Source of the DNA: Prado023 sp963774745
Lineage (GTDB): Bacteria; Actinomycetota; Actinomycetes; S36-B12; CAIYMF01
Reading direction: 5' to 3'
Assembly: GCA_963774745.1 (NCBI GenBank)
Contig: CAVZGE010000011.1
Coordinates: forward strand, 62,001-126,000
DNA: 64,000 nucleotides
The notes under the pieces are model-generated. The model had not been told where the DNA came from. It searched no databases and was given only the letters and a program-made list of their open reading frames with translations. How positions within the stretch are numbered: the first letter of the stretch is position 1; the number at the start of each line of letters is the position of its first letter. A program made the position numbers and the translations under genes. Positions 37,424-47,194 of the stretch are shown piece after piece.

Positions 37424-38191
37424 ATGCCCACCACCGCCGACGAGCTCGACGCCCTGATCGACGCCGGCGAGGTTGCCGCCATCCTCGGCCTCGCGCACCG
37501 CAACAGCGTGTCGACCTACCGCAGCAGGTACCCCGACTTCCCGGCCGGCCGGCCCGCCCCGGGTGGCGGTCGCAGCAGGTTGTGGACCCGCGAGGAGATC
37601 CTCACGTGGCATGCGGAGTTCCGGGCGCGCCAGTCAGCCGCCAACGACCAGCCCAGCGCGCGCCTCGAGGACCTCGTGGCAGCGACCACGCGCCTGCTCG
37701 TGGCCAGGCCCGGGCAGGAGATCAGCATCCGGCAGATCGCCTCCGAGGCGGGGGTCGCCCACTCGGATCTCTACCGGTACGCCACCTCCAAGGACCAGCT
37801 CATCGACCTGGCGGTCGCCCGCCTCGAGGAGTCCGTCGGCACCGCCCTGCCGGCCGACTACGCCACCCTGTACGCGAACCTCGAGCAGCTCATCGGCACG
37901 ACACATGCGGCCGCGGGCGGGATGCGCGTCCTGACCGACCGGGCCCTCCAGGGCAAGCTCGCATCGCCGAACTCCCCGCTGCCGATCAACACCATCGCCG
38001 AGGTCATCAGCCGGCATCGTGCGTCGAACGGCCTGACGTCGTCGGTCGATCCGCGCGTGCAGGCCGCATGCATGGCCTCGGTCCTCTGGGGGCTGTTCGT
38101 GCTGGAGTCCCGATGGCTCGGGGCGTTCGACCTCGACGAGATCCCCCAGGACCAGGTGGCAACGATCCTGCGGGCGATCCTCGAGGCCTGA
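37424..38191 (+). CDS. Transcriptional regulator, AlpA-like helix-turn-helix fused to TetR
   Basis: This is a 255-residue protein from the ATG at 37424. Residues about 10-70 (VAAILGLAHRNSVSTYRSRYPDFPAG, then SRLWTREEILTW) look like an AlpA/MerR-type winged helix-turn-helix. Residues about 80-130 hold a TetR motif, EISIRQIASEAGVAHSDLYRYATSKDQL. A TetR-like ligand domain follows (MASVLWGLFVLESRWLGAFDL). Two DNA-binding modules in one chain is unusual for TetR proteins. The operator directly upstream fits self-control. The pxp genes end 3 bp after its stop but on the other strand, so they are not in one operon. Confidence 0.82.
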   Translation: MPTTADELDALIDAGEVAAILGLAHRNSVSTYRSRYPDFPAGRPAPGGGRSRLWTREEILTWHAEFRARQSAANDQPSARLEDLVAATTRLLVARPGQEISIRQIASEAGVAHSDLYRYATSKDQLIDLAVARLEESVGTALPADYATLYANLEQLIGTTHAAAGGMRVLTDRALQGKLASPNSPLPINTIAEVISRHRASNGLTSSVDPRVQAACMASVLWGLFVLESRWLGAFDLDEIPQDQVATILRAILEA

Positions 38192-38193
38192 GG

Positions 38194-39066
38194 TCACCCG
38201 CCCAGGCCGTGGACGTGGATGACCGCAGGGATCGGCACCGGCGGCGCGTCGTGGGAGCCGATCACCTGCAGGCGCACCACGTCCCCGACGTGGACGTGCG
38301 CCCACGTGCCGAGGTCTGCGGTCGCCACGACACCGGCGACCGGGTACCCACCCATCGTGCCGGCATCGGGACCGAGCACCATCCAGTCCCCAGAGGGCAG
38401 GACCTGCACTGTCCCGGGGATCACCCCCAGGGACGGCAGGTCGGCACGTGCCGGTGGCGTTGCATCCGCCAGCCGACCGGCGGTGACGCGCACGCCGATC
38501 CGCGATGCCTCCAGCACGCGGACCTCGCAGGCGACCATCCGCAGGTGCGGGCCGGGGATCACCCGGACGGCGGGCAGCGGCTGCGGGGGCCGCACGAAGT
38601 CCCCCGCTGCCCGCGAGGTGCACGACGACGCGAGCGGCAGCCGATCGCCGAGCCCGACGGGAGCCGGCCCGATCGGACCCAGCACGCAGGTGGATCGCGA
38701 CCCCAGCACGGCAGGGGGCTGGAGGCCGCCGGCGACCGCGAAGTACCCCCGCCCCTCGGCCCTGACCGTCACGGTGGCCCCGGCGGGCACGTCCAGCGCC
38801 GTCCACGGCGCCGCCTCCTGACCGGACACCTGGACGGTGGCCCGGCCGGTGACCGCACAGGTGATGGGAACGTCCGGCTCGACCTCGATCAGGCCGACGA
38901 CCTCGAGGGACGCCTGCGCGCTGGACGCTCCCACGAGCTCGGTCCCGGCCCCGTGGGCGTAGCTGTCGAAGGGCCCCGAGACCGGCACGCCACTGTCGAC
39001 GTGGTGCCGGCCACGGTCCTGGTAGAGGGCGGACCCGACCAGCCCCACCACGCGCAGGCCAGCCAT
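38194..39066 (-). CDS. pxpC: 5-oxoprolinase subunit C (PxpC/KipA type)
   Basis: This is a 290-residue protein from the ATG at 39066, sharing one base with the pxpB stop (TGATG). The start LRVVGLVGSALYQDRGRHHVDSGVPVSGPFD is typical of the family, as is the ending DAGTMGGYPVAGVVATADLG. With PxpA and PxpB it opens 5-oxoproline to glutamate using ATP. The related biotin-dependent carboxyltransferase name refers to the same fold. The length is normal. Confidence 0.88.
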   Translation of the reverse strand: MAGLRVVGLVGSALYQDRGRHHVDSGVPVSGPFDSYAHGAGTELVGASSAQASLEVVGLIEVEPDVPITCAVTGRATVQVSGQEAAPWTALDVPAGATVTVRAEGRGYFAVAGGLQPPAVLGSRSTCVLGPIGPAPVGLGDRLPLASSCTSRAAGDFVRPPQPLPAVRVIPGPHLRMVACEVRVLEASRIGVRVTAGRLADATPPARADLPSLGVIPGTVQVLPSGDWMVLGPDAGTMGGYPVAGVVATADLGTWAHVHVGDVVRLQVIGSHDAPPVPIPAVIHVHGLGG

Positions 39067-39711
39067 CACGGCACCTCGAGGAACTGCACGCGGTCACCGA
39101 CGCGCAGCAGCGCGGGGCGCTCGGCGTGGACATCGAACAGCGCGGCGGTGGTGGACCCGATCAGCTGCCACCCGCCGGGTGTCGCCGACGGGTAGACCGC
39201 GCTCATCCCGGCCGCGAGTGCGACCGATCCCCTCGGGACACGCGGGCGCGGATCGGCCCGACGCCCGACCCCGGCGAACAGCGGATCCTCGGTCGTCAGG
39301 TAGCCGAACCCCGGGGAGAACCCGACGGTCGCCACCGTCCAGGCCGCCTCCCGGTGCCGGCGAACGACCTCCACGACGGGCAGGCCCAGCATGCCCGCCA
39401 CGTCGCGCCAGGTCCGGCCCGTCGTAGCGGGTGGGGACCACCTGCACCGGGGGCTCCGGCTCCGATCCACCGGCCGGCCCAGGGGCACCTGTCCCGAGCC
39501 GGGCCCGGTGGGGGTCCGGCCGGTCCGAGGGCTCGGCGAAGGCGACGAGCACGCTGGACAGGCCGGGGACCACCGAGGCGCCCGGCCACCGCCGGCGCGC
39601 CCGGTCCGAGATCCGGAGCACCCACGCAGTTCGCGCGAGACCGCCGTGGGACGGCTCGATCAGCAGCGCCCGGTCGCCGAACGGGTGGATCACCGCCGGG
39701 TCACGATCCAC
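39066..39711 (-). CDS. pxpB: 5-oxoprolinase subunit B (PxpB/KipI type), one frameshift; in frame with PxpA
   Basis: The PxpB match begins VIHPFGDRALLIEPS. The frame then changes near 39425 and continues DVAGMLGLPVVEVVRRHRE, ATVGFSPGFGYL and VALAAGMSAVYPSATPGGW to the stop at 39066. No stop codon separates it from PxpA upstream. A GTG at 39711 (VDRDPAV) preceded by GGGGAG is a possible independent start, though the spacing is too short to be convincing. Otherwise the product is the second half of a PxpA-PxpB fusion. It pairs with PxpC to form the carboxylase-like part of 5-oxoprolinase. Confidence 0.78.
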
Positions 39712-40608
39712 CTCCCCGGCGTTCGGCTCCCCGGCAGTCGGCTCCCCTGCGGTCGGCTCCCCTGCGGTCGGCTCCGCGCCTGCGACTCGGGGGATGGTCC
39801 GCCGCCGATCCCGGTCATGGGCAGGCCCATCCGAGCCGGGTCCGGGGGCCACCACCTGCCACCCAGCGCCCGCAAGCGCCGCCCGGATGGCCCGTGCCGC
39901 GGCCACGGCCCCGGGCGTGTCCCCATGGACGCACAGCGAGTCCACCGGAACCTCGATCCGTGACCCGTCGACGGGGTCGACGTGGCCGCTGGCCAGGTCC
40001 AGGGCCTGGGCCACCATCGAGGCGAGATCCCCATGCACCGCGCCGGGCTCACTGCGCGCGACGAGCCGCCCGGTCCGGCGGTAGCCGCGGTCGGCGAAGC
40101 CCTCCGCGAGGATGACCAGGCCATGGCGGGCGGCGACGTCGGCCAACCGTCCACCCGGCTGGGTCAGCACCGCCACCGGATGCCCGAGGGCATGCACGGC
40201 CCCGAGGACCGCGTCGGCCACGACCTGCGCGGCCATCGGGTCGTGCACCGCCTCGTTGTACAGCGCGCCGTGGGCCTTGACGTGGGCCAGCGCGACCCCG
40301 CGCCGCTGCGCCTCCCGGGCCACGTCGAGGATCTGCCCGACGAGGTCGGCGACCAGGTGCGAACGGGCCGACGCGTCGCGGCGCAGGACGTCGAGGTGCG
40401 AGGCCCGACCGAAGCCGGCGCGGTCCCGGTAGGAGGGGTGCGCGCCGATGGCGACCCCGCAGCCGGCCGCAGCCGCCACGGCGTGGCGCAGGACCGCTCC
40501 CCCGCCGGCATGCGCGCCCGTGGCGATGCTCGCCGAGGTGACGACGGCCAGCAGCGCCTCGTCGTCACCGACCCCCTCCCCGAGGTCCGCGTTCAGGTCG
40601 ATCCGCAT
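39712..40608 (-). CDS. pxpA: 5-oxoprolinase subunit A (PxpA, LamB/YcsF type), reading on into PxpB
   Basis: The ATG at 40608 gives MRIDLNADLGEGVGDDEAL, the standard PxpA start. GAHPSYRDRAGFG, HVKAHGALYNEA and VHGDTPGAV are conserved motifs. The family's usual end would fall near GWQVVAPGPG (about 39850). Here the frame continues through a Pro/Thr/Ala/Gly/Glu repeat into PxpB, with no stop, to 39094 (where the frame is lost after the shift in pxpB). The coordinates given stop at the possible pxpB start. Either a natural fusion or a lost stop by a base error is possible. Confidence 0.85.
39721..39780. repeat. Four 15-bp tandem repeats coding a PxpA-PxpB linker
   Basis: Four 15-bp units of the form GGTCGGCTCCCCTGC code, on the minus strand, for repeated E-P-T-A-G. 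The array is a multiple of three, so copy-number change would alter only linker length. It sits exactly between the PxpA and PxpB domains. Confidence 0.85.
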
Positions 40609-40774
40609 GCGCACCCCCGGCCTGGGTCCAACGCCTCGGCGCGCACGTGCTCGGGCATGGACGCGGCGACGTCGTGGCTCGTGCGCATCCCGGAGTCCTC
40701 CCAGGGCCGGTGGGGCGGTTGCGCCCAGCATGGCCGGGTGGGCCCGACCGGTCAACGCGCCTAGAGTGGTCCCC

Positions 40775-42436
40775 GTGACGGGCACCCCGCAGGCAGAGGA
40801 TCCGCGTCCTGCTTCCGACCGGCTGGGCGTGCCCTCCTGGGTCGTGCGCGCGCACGAGGGCGCGGCCGTGGGGGCGGCGGTGATCGACCCGGACGGAACC
40901 CTGTCGTGGGTCAATCGGGCCATGCTCGACCTGGTCGAGGTTCCCGTCGACGAGCTGGTCGGCCATACCGTGGCCGAGCTGGTGCACGAGTCCGACCGGG
41001 AGCGCATGGCAGCGGCCCTGGCAGCACTGGGCGACCAGCACGTCTCGATGGCCCGGGTCCAGGGGCCGACCCCCGGCAGCTGGCTGCACGTGTCGCTCAG
41101 CGTGCTGCCGACGGAAGGTGACCAGGAGCCGGCCATCCTCGCCCAGGCCGTCGACGTGACCAGCTCGGTCCAGTCCCAGGTCTCGCTGGAGGTGATGAGC
41201 GAGAACGTCCTGGACGTCGTGGCCCTGATCGATGATGCCGGCCGGATCACCTGGGCCTCGCCCTCCGTGCGGGCCGTCCTGGGCCCGGAGTCCCACTCCG
41301 CCGAGATCGTCGGCCGGGAGATCACCACGCTGATCGCCCATGAGGACCTCAACGGGTTCTCGGACGCGCTGGCGGGCTCCGAGCCCGGCCAGGAGCCGAC
41401 GACGCGCACTGTGCGCTTCCGCTCGAGCTCCGGGGCCTATCGCTACATGTCGGTCACCGCGCGCCCCGTGGCCGACGCGGGGACCGGGCACCGGACGGCC
41501 ATCGCCATGCGCGACGTGACCGAGGAGCTGCGGGCCAAGCGCGAGCTGGCCCGCAGCGAGGAGCAGTTCCGGATGGCGATGCTCGGGGCGCCGGAGGGCA
41601 TGGCGGTCACGGACTCCCAGGACCGGATCGTGCAGGTGAACCCGGCCCTGTGCGAGCTGCTCGGGGTGTCCGCGCAGTCCCTGATCGGGCACCGCTTCCG
41701 CGAGTACATCCCCGAGGAGGAGCGCGAGCAGGTCGACCAGTGGCGCGAACGCCTCCTGTGGGGCAACGCGACGATCGAGCGCTGCCAGCACCGGCTGACC
41801 AGCAAGACCAGCCAGGTGTGGGTGGACCACTCCGTCGGGATCATGCGCGATGACCTGGGCAACCCCGCACTGTTCGTCCACCAGTTCGCCGACCGCACGG
41901 CCGCGCGACGGCTGGAGGCCGACCTCGCCTACCGAGCCAGCCACGACCTGCAGACCGGCCTGGCCAACAAGGAGTCGCTGAAGACCCGCCTGACCCAGCG
42001 GCTGGGGCTGCCACCGGAGTCGGCGGACACCGTCGGGGTGCTGTTCTGCGACATCGACAACCTCAAGCCCATCAACGACCGGTACGGCCACCTCGTGGGC
42101 GACGCCGTCATCTCGGCGGTGGCCAACCGCCTGGAACGGGCGGTGCGTCGCCAGGACGAGGTGGCGCGCTACGGCGGTGACGAGTTCTTCATCGTCCTCG
42201 ACCACTGCGACTCCGTCGAGGAGCTCGCGCTCGTCGCCCGCAACGTGCAGGCGGCGGCCAGCCACCCGGTGGAGACCTCCTCGGCCGCGATCGACGTCAG
42301 CATCTCGGTGGGTGCGGTCCTGGCCGAGGCCACCGCCGACACCGACGAGGCGCTCCGCCGCGCGGACGAGGCCCTGTACCGGGCCAAGCGCTCGGGCGGG
42401 AACCGGATCTGCGTCGAGGGACTCGCCGACGCCTGA
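40775..42436 (+). CDS. PAS-GGDEF diguanylate cyclase (paralogue 1)
   Basis: The GTG at 40775 (VTGTPQAEDPRP) gives 553 residues. Three PAS-like domains follow in order: about 25-130, 140-265 and 275-385. The linker DVTEELRAKRELARSEEQFRMAM joins the second and third. The C-terminal GGDEF domain has LFCDIDNLKPINDRYGHLVGD and an intact GGDEF signature in ARYGGDEFF. RRQD five residues before the signature is an inhibitory I-site (RxxD). It would make cyclic di-GMP in response to a PAS-sensed signal. No membrane segment is seen. A close paralogue lies at 56047-57768. Confidence 0.92.
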   Translation: MTGTPQAEDPRPASDRLGVPSWVVRAHEGAAVGAAVIDPDGTLSWVNRAMLDLVEVPVDELVGHTVAELVHESDRERMAAALAALGDQHVSMARVQGPTPGSWLHVSLSVLPTEGDQEPAILAQAVDVTSSVQSQVSLEVMSENVLDVVALIDDAGRITWASPSVRAVLGPESHSAEIVGREITTLIAHEDLNGFSDALAGSEPGQEPTTRTVRFRSSSGAYRYMSVTARPVADAGTGHRTAIAMRDVTEELRAKRELARSEEQFRMAMLGAPEGMAVTDSQDRIVQVNPALCELLGVSAQSLIGHRFREYIPEEEREQVDQWRERLLWGNATIERCQHRLTSKTSQVWVDHSVGIMRDDLGNPALFVHQFADRTAARRLEADLAYRASHDLQTGLANKESLKTRLTQRLGLPPESADTVGVLFCDIDNLKPINDRYGHLVGDAVISAVANRLERAVRRQDEVARYGGDEFFIVLDHCDSVEELALVARNVQAAASHPVETSSAAIDVSISVGAVLAEATADTDEALRRADEALYRAKRSGGNRICVEGLADA

Positions 42437-42585
42437 TGCGATTCGCCGGCCCGGGGTCGGGATGGGACGAGGCGATTCGGTGGAATGCGTCCGAATGCGT
42501 GACGATTTGCCGGGGATGTTGTGCTGCTGATGAAGAATCCATTACCGTGCGCCATAAGGCGATTACTCTCTGAAAGGGAGCCCAG

Positions 42586-44673
42586 ATGGCGGGGATGCGC
42601 GCGAGCTTGGCCCGCGCTCGCCATCCGTCGGTCTTCCTGACCACGTGGATCGTGGGTGCGATCGGCGGATGCGGCGTCGCACTCCTTGCCCTGGGCATGC
42701 TGCCCACCGAGTTCGCCGCCCTGAAGGCGGCAGGGTGGGGCCCGCAGCTGGTGACCATGGCGGCGCTGGTCTTCATCACCGAGCTGCGGCCCATCATGAT
42801 GAGCCGCTTCGAGGGCGATCCGATCTCGATCTCGCAGGCCTTCGTCTTCGCGACCATGTACCTGTGGGGCCCGTGGCCGGCACTGGCGCTCATGGCGGGA
42901 GCGACCTTCATCAGCGAGCTCCTGGCCCGCAAGGTCGCCTGGAAGCTGTTCTTCAACGTGGGGAACTACACCCTGTCGGTCGTCGCGGCATGGGCGGTCC
43001 TGTCCCTCGGGTCGTGGCCGGGGATCAGCACCATCCCCGCCCGGAACCTGGCGCTCATCGCCCTGTCCTGGATCGTCTACCACCTGGTCAACCTGGCGCT
43101 GGTGGCTGGGCTGGCCGAGGACCAGTCATGGTGGGAGTCGTTCACCGAGGACTTCTGGTTCTACACGGTGTCCACGTTCGCCGTCCTGGCCCTGTCCCCG
43201 CTGGTCGCCGTGATCGCGATCCACCCGAGCGCGTGGGTGCTCCTCCCGCTGCTGATCCCGCCGCTGCTCGCCGTGCACCTCACGGCGCAGATGTCCCAGG
43301 AGCGCGAGCGCCTGGCCCAGGACCGCGAGCACCGAGCCCTGCACGACCAGCTCACCGGGCTGCCGAACCGGACCCTCCTGTCCGACCGGATCGAGGCCGG
43401 CCTCACCCGCACCCCGCCGCGCGGTGAGCGCCTGGTGGTGCTGTTCCTGGACCTCGACTCCTTCAAGACCGTGAACGACGGACTCGGCCACGGAATCGGC
43501 GACGCCCTCCTGGTCGACGTGGCCGAGCGGCTCCGGCAGGTCACCCGGCCCGGTGACACGCTCTCGCGCTTCAGCGGCGACGAGTTCGCCATCGTGTGCG
43601 AATCGATCCGCGACCAGGAGGTGGAGCTCCTCGTCGAGGAGATCCGGCGGACGATCGCCGCACCGTTCACCATCGCCACGCACGAGGTCACCCTGACGGC
43701 GAGCATCGGGGTTGCCCCGGCCACCCCCGGGTCGAGCGCACAGTCGCTGCTCCGGGAGGCGGACTCGGCGATGTTCCGGGCCAAGAGCGCCGGACGCGAC
43801 CAGTCGGCGCACTTCCACCAGGCGATGCACGAGCAGGCCACGGCCCGCCTCGACGACCAGCTGGGCCTGCGCCGGGCCCTCGAGCGTCATGAGCTGCGCG
43901 CGCACTTCCAACCGGTCATCGACCTGACCACCGGTGAGGCCGTCGGGATGGAGGCCCTCATCCGGTGGCAGCATCCCGAGCGCGGCCTGCTCGGACCCGA
44001 CGAGTTCATCCCGCTGGCCGAGGAGACCGGGCTGATCCTGCCCCTCGGGTCGTGGATGCTCGAGACCGCGCTGGGCCAGCTGCAGCGTTGGCGCCGGGAG
44101 ATCCCCGAGGCGCACGACCTGTGGATGGCAGTGAACCTGTCACCCCGGCAGCTGACGGATCCCGACCTGATCCACAAGGTCACCCGGGCCCTGGCCGAGA
44201 CGGGCGTGCCCGCGGGCAACCTGCACCTGGAGATCACCGAGACCGCGGTCATGCGCTCGCTGGACGCCTCGACCTCGGCCCTGGACGCCCTTCGCCAGCT
44301 GGGCGTGCACCTGATCATCGACGACTTCGGGACCGGGTACTCGTCACTGGCGCGGCTCAAGCGGCTGCCGGTCACCGCCCTGAAGATCGACCGCTCCTTC
44401 GTCGACGGCCTCGGTGGCATGGATCCCAGTGACCTGTCCATCGTGGATGCCATCATCAACATGGCCGACTCCTTGGCACTCGGGGTCATCGCCGAGGGCG
44501 TCGAGACGCGCGAGCAGCTCGAGATCCTGCAGTCCCTGGGCGCACGCATGGGCCAGGGCTACCTGTGGTCGCGGGCGTTGCCGGCCCACGACCTGGCCTC
44601 GTGGTTGCGCGCGGTGCCCCTGCACGAGGAGCTTGCCGAGGTCCGCGGCCTGCTCAGCGCCCGGCGCCGCTGA
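42586..44673 (+). CDS. Membrane GGDEF-EAL cyclic-di-GMP enzyme
   Basis: The ATG follows AAAGGGAG. The product is 695 residues with an N-terminal block of six to seven membrane helices (about 15-235). A GGDEF domain follows (about 250-410), with SGDEF in place of GGDEF and an RPGD I-site. The EAL domain (about 425-680) is complete: EALIRW, NLSPRQL, ITETAVM, IDDFGTGYSSL, KIDRSFV and AEGVETREQ. The EAL set is intact, so phosphodiesterase activity is likely; the SGDEF variant may be active or regulatory. A 149-bp gap with an ATTCGG/CCGAAT inverted repeat separates it from the PAS-GGDEF gene. Confidence 0.93.
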   Translation: MAGMRASLARARHPSVFLTTWIVGAIGGCGVALLALGMLPTEFAALKAAGWGPQLVTMAALVFITELRPIMMSRFEGDPISISQAFVFATMYLWGPWPALALMAGATFISELLARKVAWKLFFNVGNYTLSVVAAWAVLSLGSWPGISTIPARNLALIALSWIVYHLVNLALVAGLAEDQSWWESFTEDFWFYTVSTFAVLALSPLVAVIAIHPSAWVLLPLLIPPLLAVHLTAQMSQERERLAQDREHRALHDQLTGLPNRTLLSDRIEAGLTRTPPRGERLVVLFLDLDSFKTVNDGLGHGIGDALLVDVAERLRQVTRPGDTLSRFSGDEFAIVCESIRDQEVELLVEEIRRTIAAPFTIATHEVTLTASIGVAPATPGSSAQSLLREADSAMFRAKSAGRDQSAHFHQAMHEQATARLDDQLGLRRALERHELRAHFQPVIDLTTGEAVGMEALIRWQHPERGLLGPDEFIPLAEETGLILPLGSWMLETALGQLQRWRREIPEAHDLWMAVNLSPRQLTDPDLIHKVTRALAETGVPAGNLHLEITETAVMRSLDASTSALDALRQLGVHLIIDDFGTGYSSLARLKRLPVTALKIDRSFVDGLGGMDPSDLSIVDAIINMADSLALGVIAEGVETREQLEILQSLGARMGQGYLWSRALPAHDLASWLRAVPLHEELAEVRGLLSARRR

Positions 44674-44718
44674 CGCTGCGCTGAGCTCGTCCACGCGGAC
44701 CTGTGCGCTCGGGCGGCG

Positions 44719-47155
44719 CTACCCCAGGGTCACGACCACCCGGCACGTGCTGCCGGCCGGCTGGGCCGGGATCGGGCCGCGCCGGGTCCACCTCGACACC
44801 GTCCACGGTGATCGCGGCCACGCCCTTGGAGACGTGATCCGGGTTGCGCACCTCGATCAGGTAGACCGCCCCGCGCCACTCGCGCCGGACCTCGAAGCCC
44901 TCCCAGTCACGCGGGATGCACGGGTCGACGACCAGGCCGTCGAGGGTCAGCCGCACGCCGAGGATCCACTTCGTCACCGCCGTGTACATCCACCCCGCCG
45001 TGCCGGTGAGCCACGGGTTCTGGGCCCTGCCGAACCACTCGTGGTCGCGGCCGTAGATGAACTGCACATAGGCGTAGGGCTCCGCGCCGCGGACGTCGAT
45101 GTTGTCGTTCTGGTGGTAGGGCAGGATCGAGTCGTAGAGGGCCACTGCCTCGTCCCCGCGGCCGAGGACGGCCTCGGCGATGATCGGCCACGCGTTGGGG
45201 TGGCTGAAGATCGCGGCGTTCTCCTTGATGCCCGGGTAGACCCGCGTCACGAAGCCCACGGTGTCGTCGACCTGGGTGAACGCCGGCCAGTTCAGGTGGG
45301 TGCCGTACTCGGAGCCCAGGAGCTCGCGCACGGAGTCCATGGCGGCCTCACCGCGCTCCTGGGTGGTGATCCCGGCGATCACCGGCCACGCCTGGTGCTC
45401 GAGGAAGATCCGGCCCTCCGCGTTCTCGTGCGAGCCGATCCGCACCCCGTCGCGGGTGTAGCCGCGGATCCACCAGGCGCCGTCCCACAGCTGCTCGTCG
45501 GCCACCCGGGCGATGCGCTCGAGCTCCGCGGTGTACCGGGCGACGTCCTGGGTGCGGCCCAGCGGCTCGGCGACCTCGAGGAGCGCCCGGATCGCCCAGG
45601 CGTGCAGGAAGGTGACCAGCGAGGTCTCGCCGCCGCCGAGGTTGAGGCAGTCGTTCCAGTCCGCCCGCAGGCCCAATGCCACGCCGTTGGCCCCCACCTG
45701 TTCCGCCGAGAAGTCCAGGGCCGCCTTCAGGTGGTCGTAGACCGTGCAGGGCACGTCGGGGTCCGGACCCTCGGCGAAGGGAACCTCGAGGTCGAGGAAC
45801 GCGAGGTCACCGGTCTCCTTGACGTACTCCACGATCGAGGGCACCAGCCACAGGTGCGAGTCCGAGGACGTGTCCTCCAGCCCGTGGATCAGCGAGGCAC
45901 CGGCCGGGGTGGGCACGACCGTCGGCGACGGGATGTCGGGCAGCGGCTCGGCATCGGGATCGAAGGCCCTCGGGTCGAACAGGTGCAGGCCGTACCCGGC
46001 CCGCGTCTGGGCCCGCAGCAGCTCCATGATCCGCGAGCGGGTCTTCGTCGGGTTCGAGTGGATCACGCTCATGACGTCCTGGGCCGTGTCGCGGTAGCCC
46101 AGTCCGGTGCGCCCGCCCACCTCGACGAACGACGCGAACCGCGACCACTGCACGCACGTCTCGGCCTGCAGCAGCGTCCAGGTGTTGATCATCGTGTTCA
46201 TGCCCTCGTGCGGCGTGCGGATCCGCAGGGCGTCCTGCTTGGCCCGCCAGTGCGCGCGCAGCCGGGCAAGCTCGGCGTCGGTGGTGGCGAGGTCGGCGTA
46301 CTTGGCCTGCATCGAGCGGCCCACCTCGTCCCGGGTGCCGTGGCCCAGGACGTACACCAGCCGCGTGGACTCCCCCGGGGCCAGCGTGACCTTGTGGAAC
46401 AACGAGCCGCAGTGGTTCTGCGTGGTCGCGCTCCGGTTCGATCCGTGGCCGCGCTCGACGGCGATCGGGTCGGTCTCGGTCCGGTAGGGCCCGATGAAGC
46501 TGTCCCGCAGGGAGTCGTAGGAGTCCGGCTGCCGGCTGGAGGCGAAGTAGTGCGCCGTCCACGGCTCGTAGTGGAAGTCGTACTCGATGATGCCGTCGGC
46601 GTACGAGGAGCCGGAGGCGTACAGCGACATCTGCAGGTTCTGGTTGTCGATCGGGATCGTGTGGAAGCTGAACTCCACGTAGGTCGCCACGGTGAGGCTG
46701 CGCTCGGTGTCGCCGGTGTTGGTGAGCCGGACGTCCCACACCTCGGCGGCGTCGTCGAGCGGGACGAAGATCGTCTGGGTGGCCTCGATCCCCCGGTAGG
46801 CGGCCTCGAACCGCGAGTAGCCCATGCCGTGCGCGGCGGTGTACTGCGCCCCGCCCTCGACCCCGTCGGCGGCCAGCGGCTTGCCGACCGGCTGCCACGA
46901 CACCGACCAGACGTCGCCGTCGGCGTCGTCGCGCAGGTAGACGTAGTGCCCGGGGCGGTCCAGCGGCACGCCGTTGGGCCGGAACCTCGTGACCCGCCCG
47001 TTCTGCGGCGAGCGGTAGTAGGAGTAGCCGCCCGCGTTGTGCGACAGGACGACGCAGTAGTCCTTGGTCCCCAGGTAGTTCGTGAACGAGACGGGCACGT
47101 CCGGCCGGTCGATGACGTACTCGTCGTTGGCGGTGTCGAAGTGCCCGTAGCGCAT
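44719..47155 (-). CDS. GH94 glycoside phosphorylase, cellobiose-phosphorylase-like, frameshift at the C-terminus
   Basis: It begins MRYGHFDTANDEYVI, the start shared by cellobiose phosphorylases. RADWNDCLN at about 497-505 holds the general-acid Asp. LGYRDTAQD, PGIKENAAIFSHPN and TGTAGWMYTA are further family motifs. Near 44780 the frame changes; the better C-terminus QPAGSTCRVVVTLG ends at 44719, giving about 811 residues. The enzyme would split a beta-linked glucoside with phosphate to glucose 1-phosphate. The exact disaccharide is unsure, since several subfamilies share these motifs. The next gene downstream in metabolism, a fused nucleotidyltransferase-mutase, lies 39 bp upstream on the same strand. 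Confidence 0.85.
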
Positions 47156-47194
47156 GGCGTGGTCCTTGGTCGTTGGTCGGTTCGGGGGGTCGGG

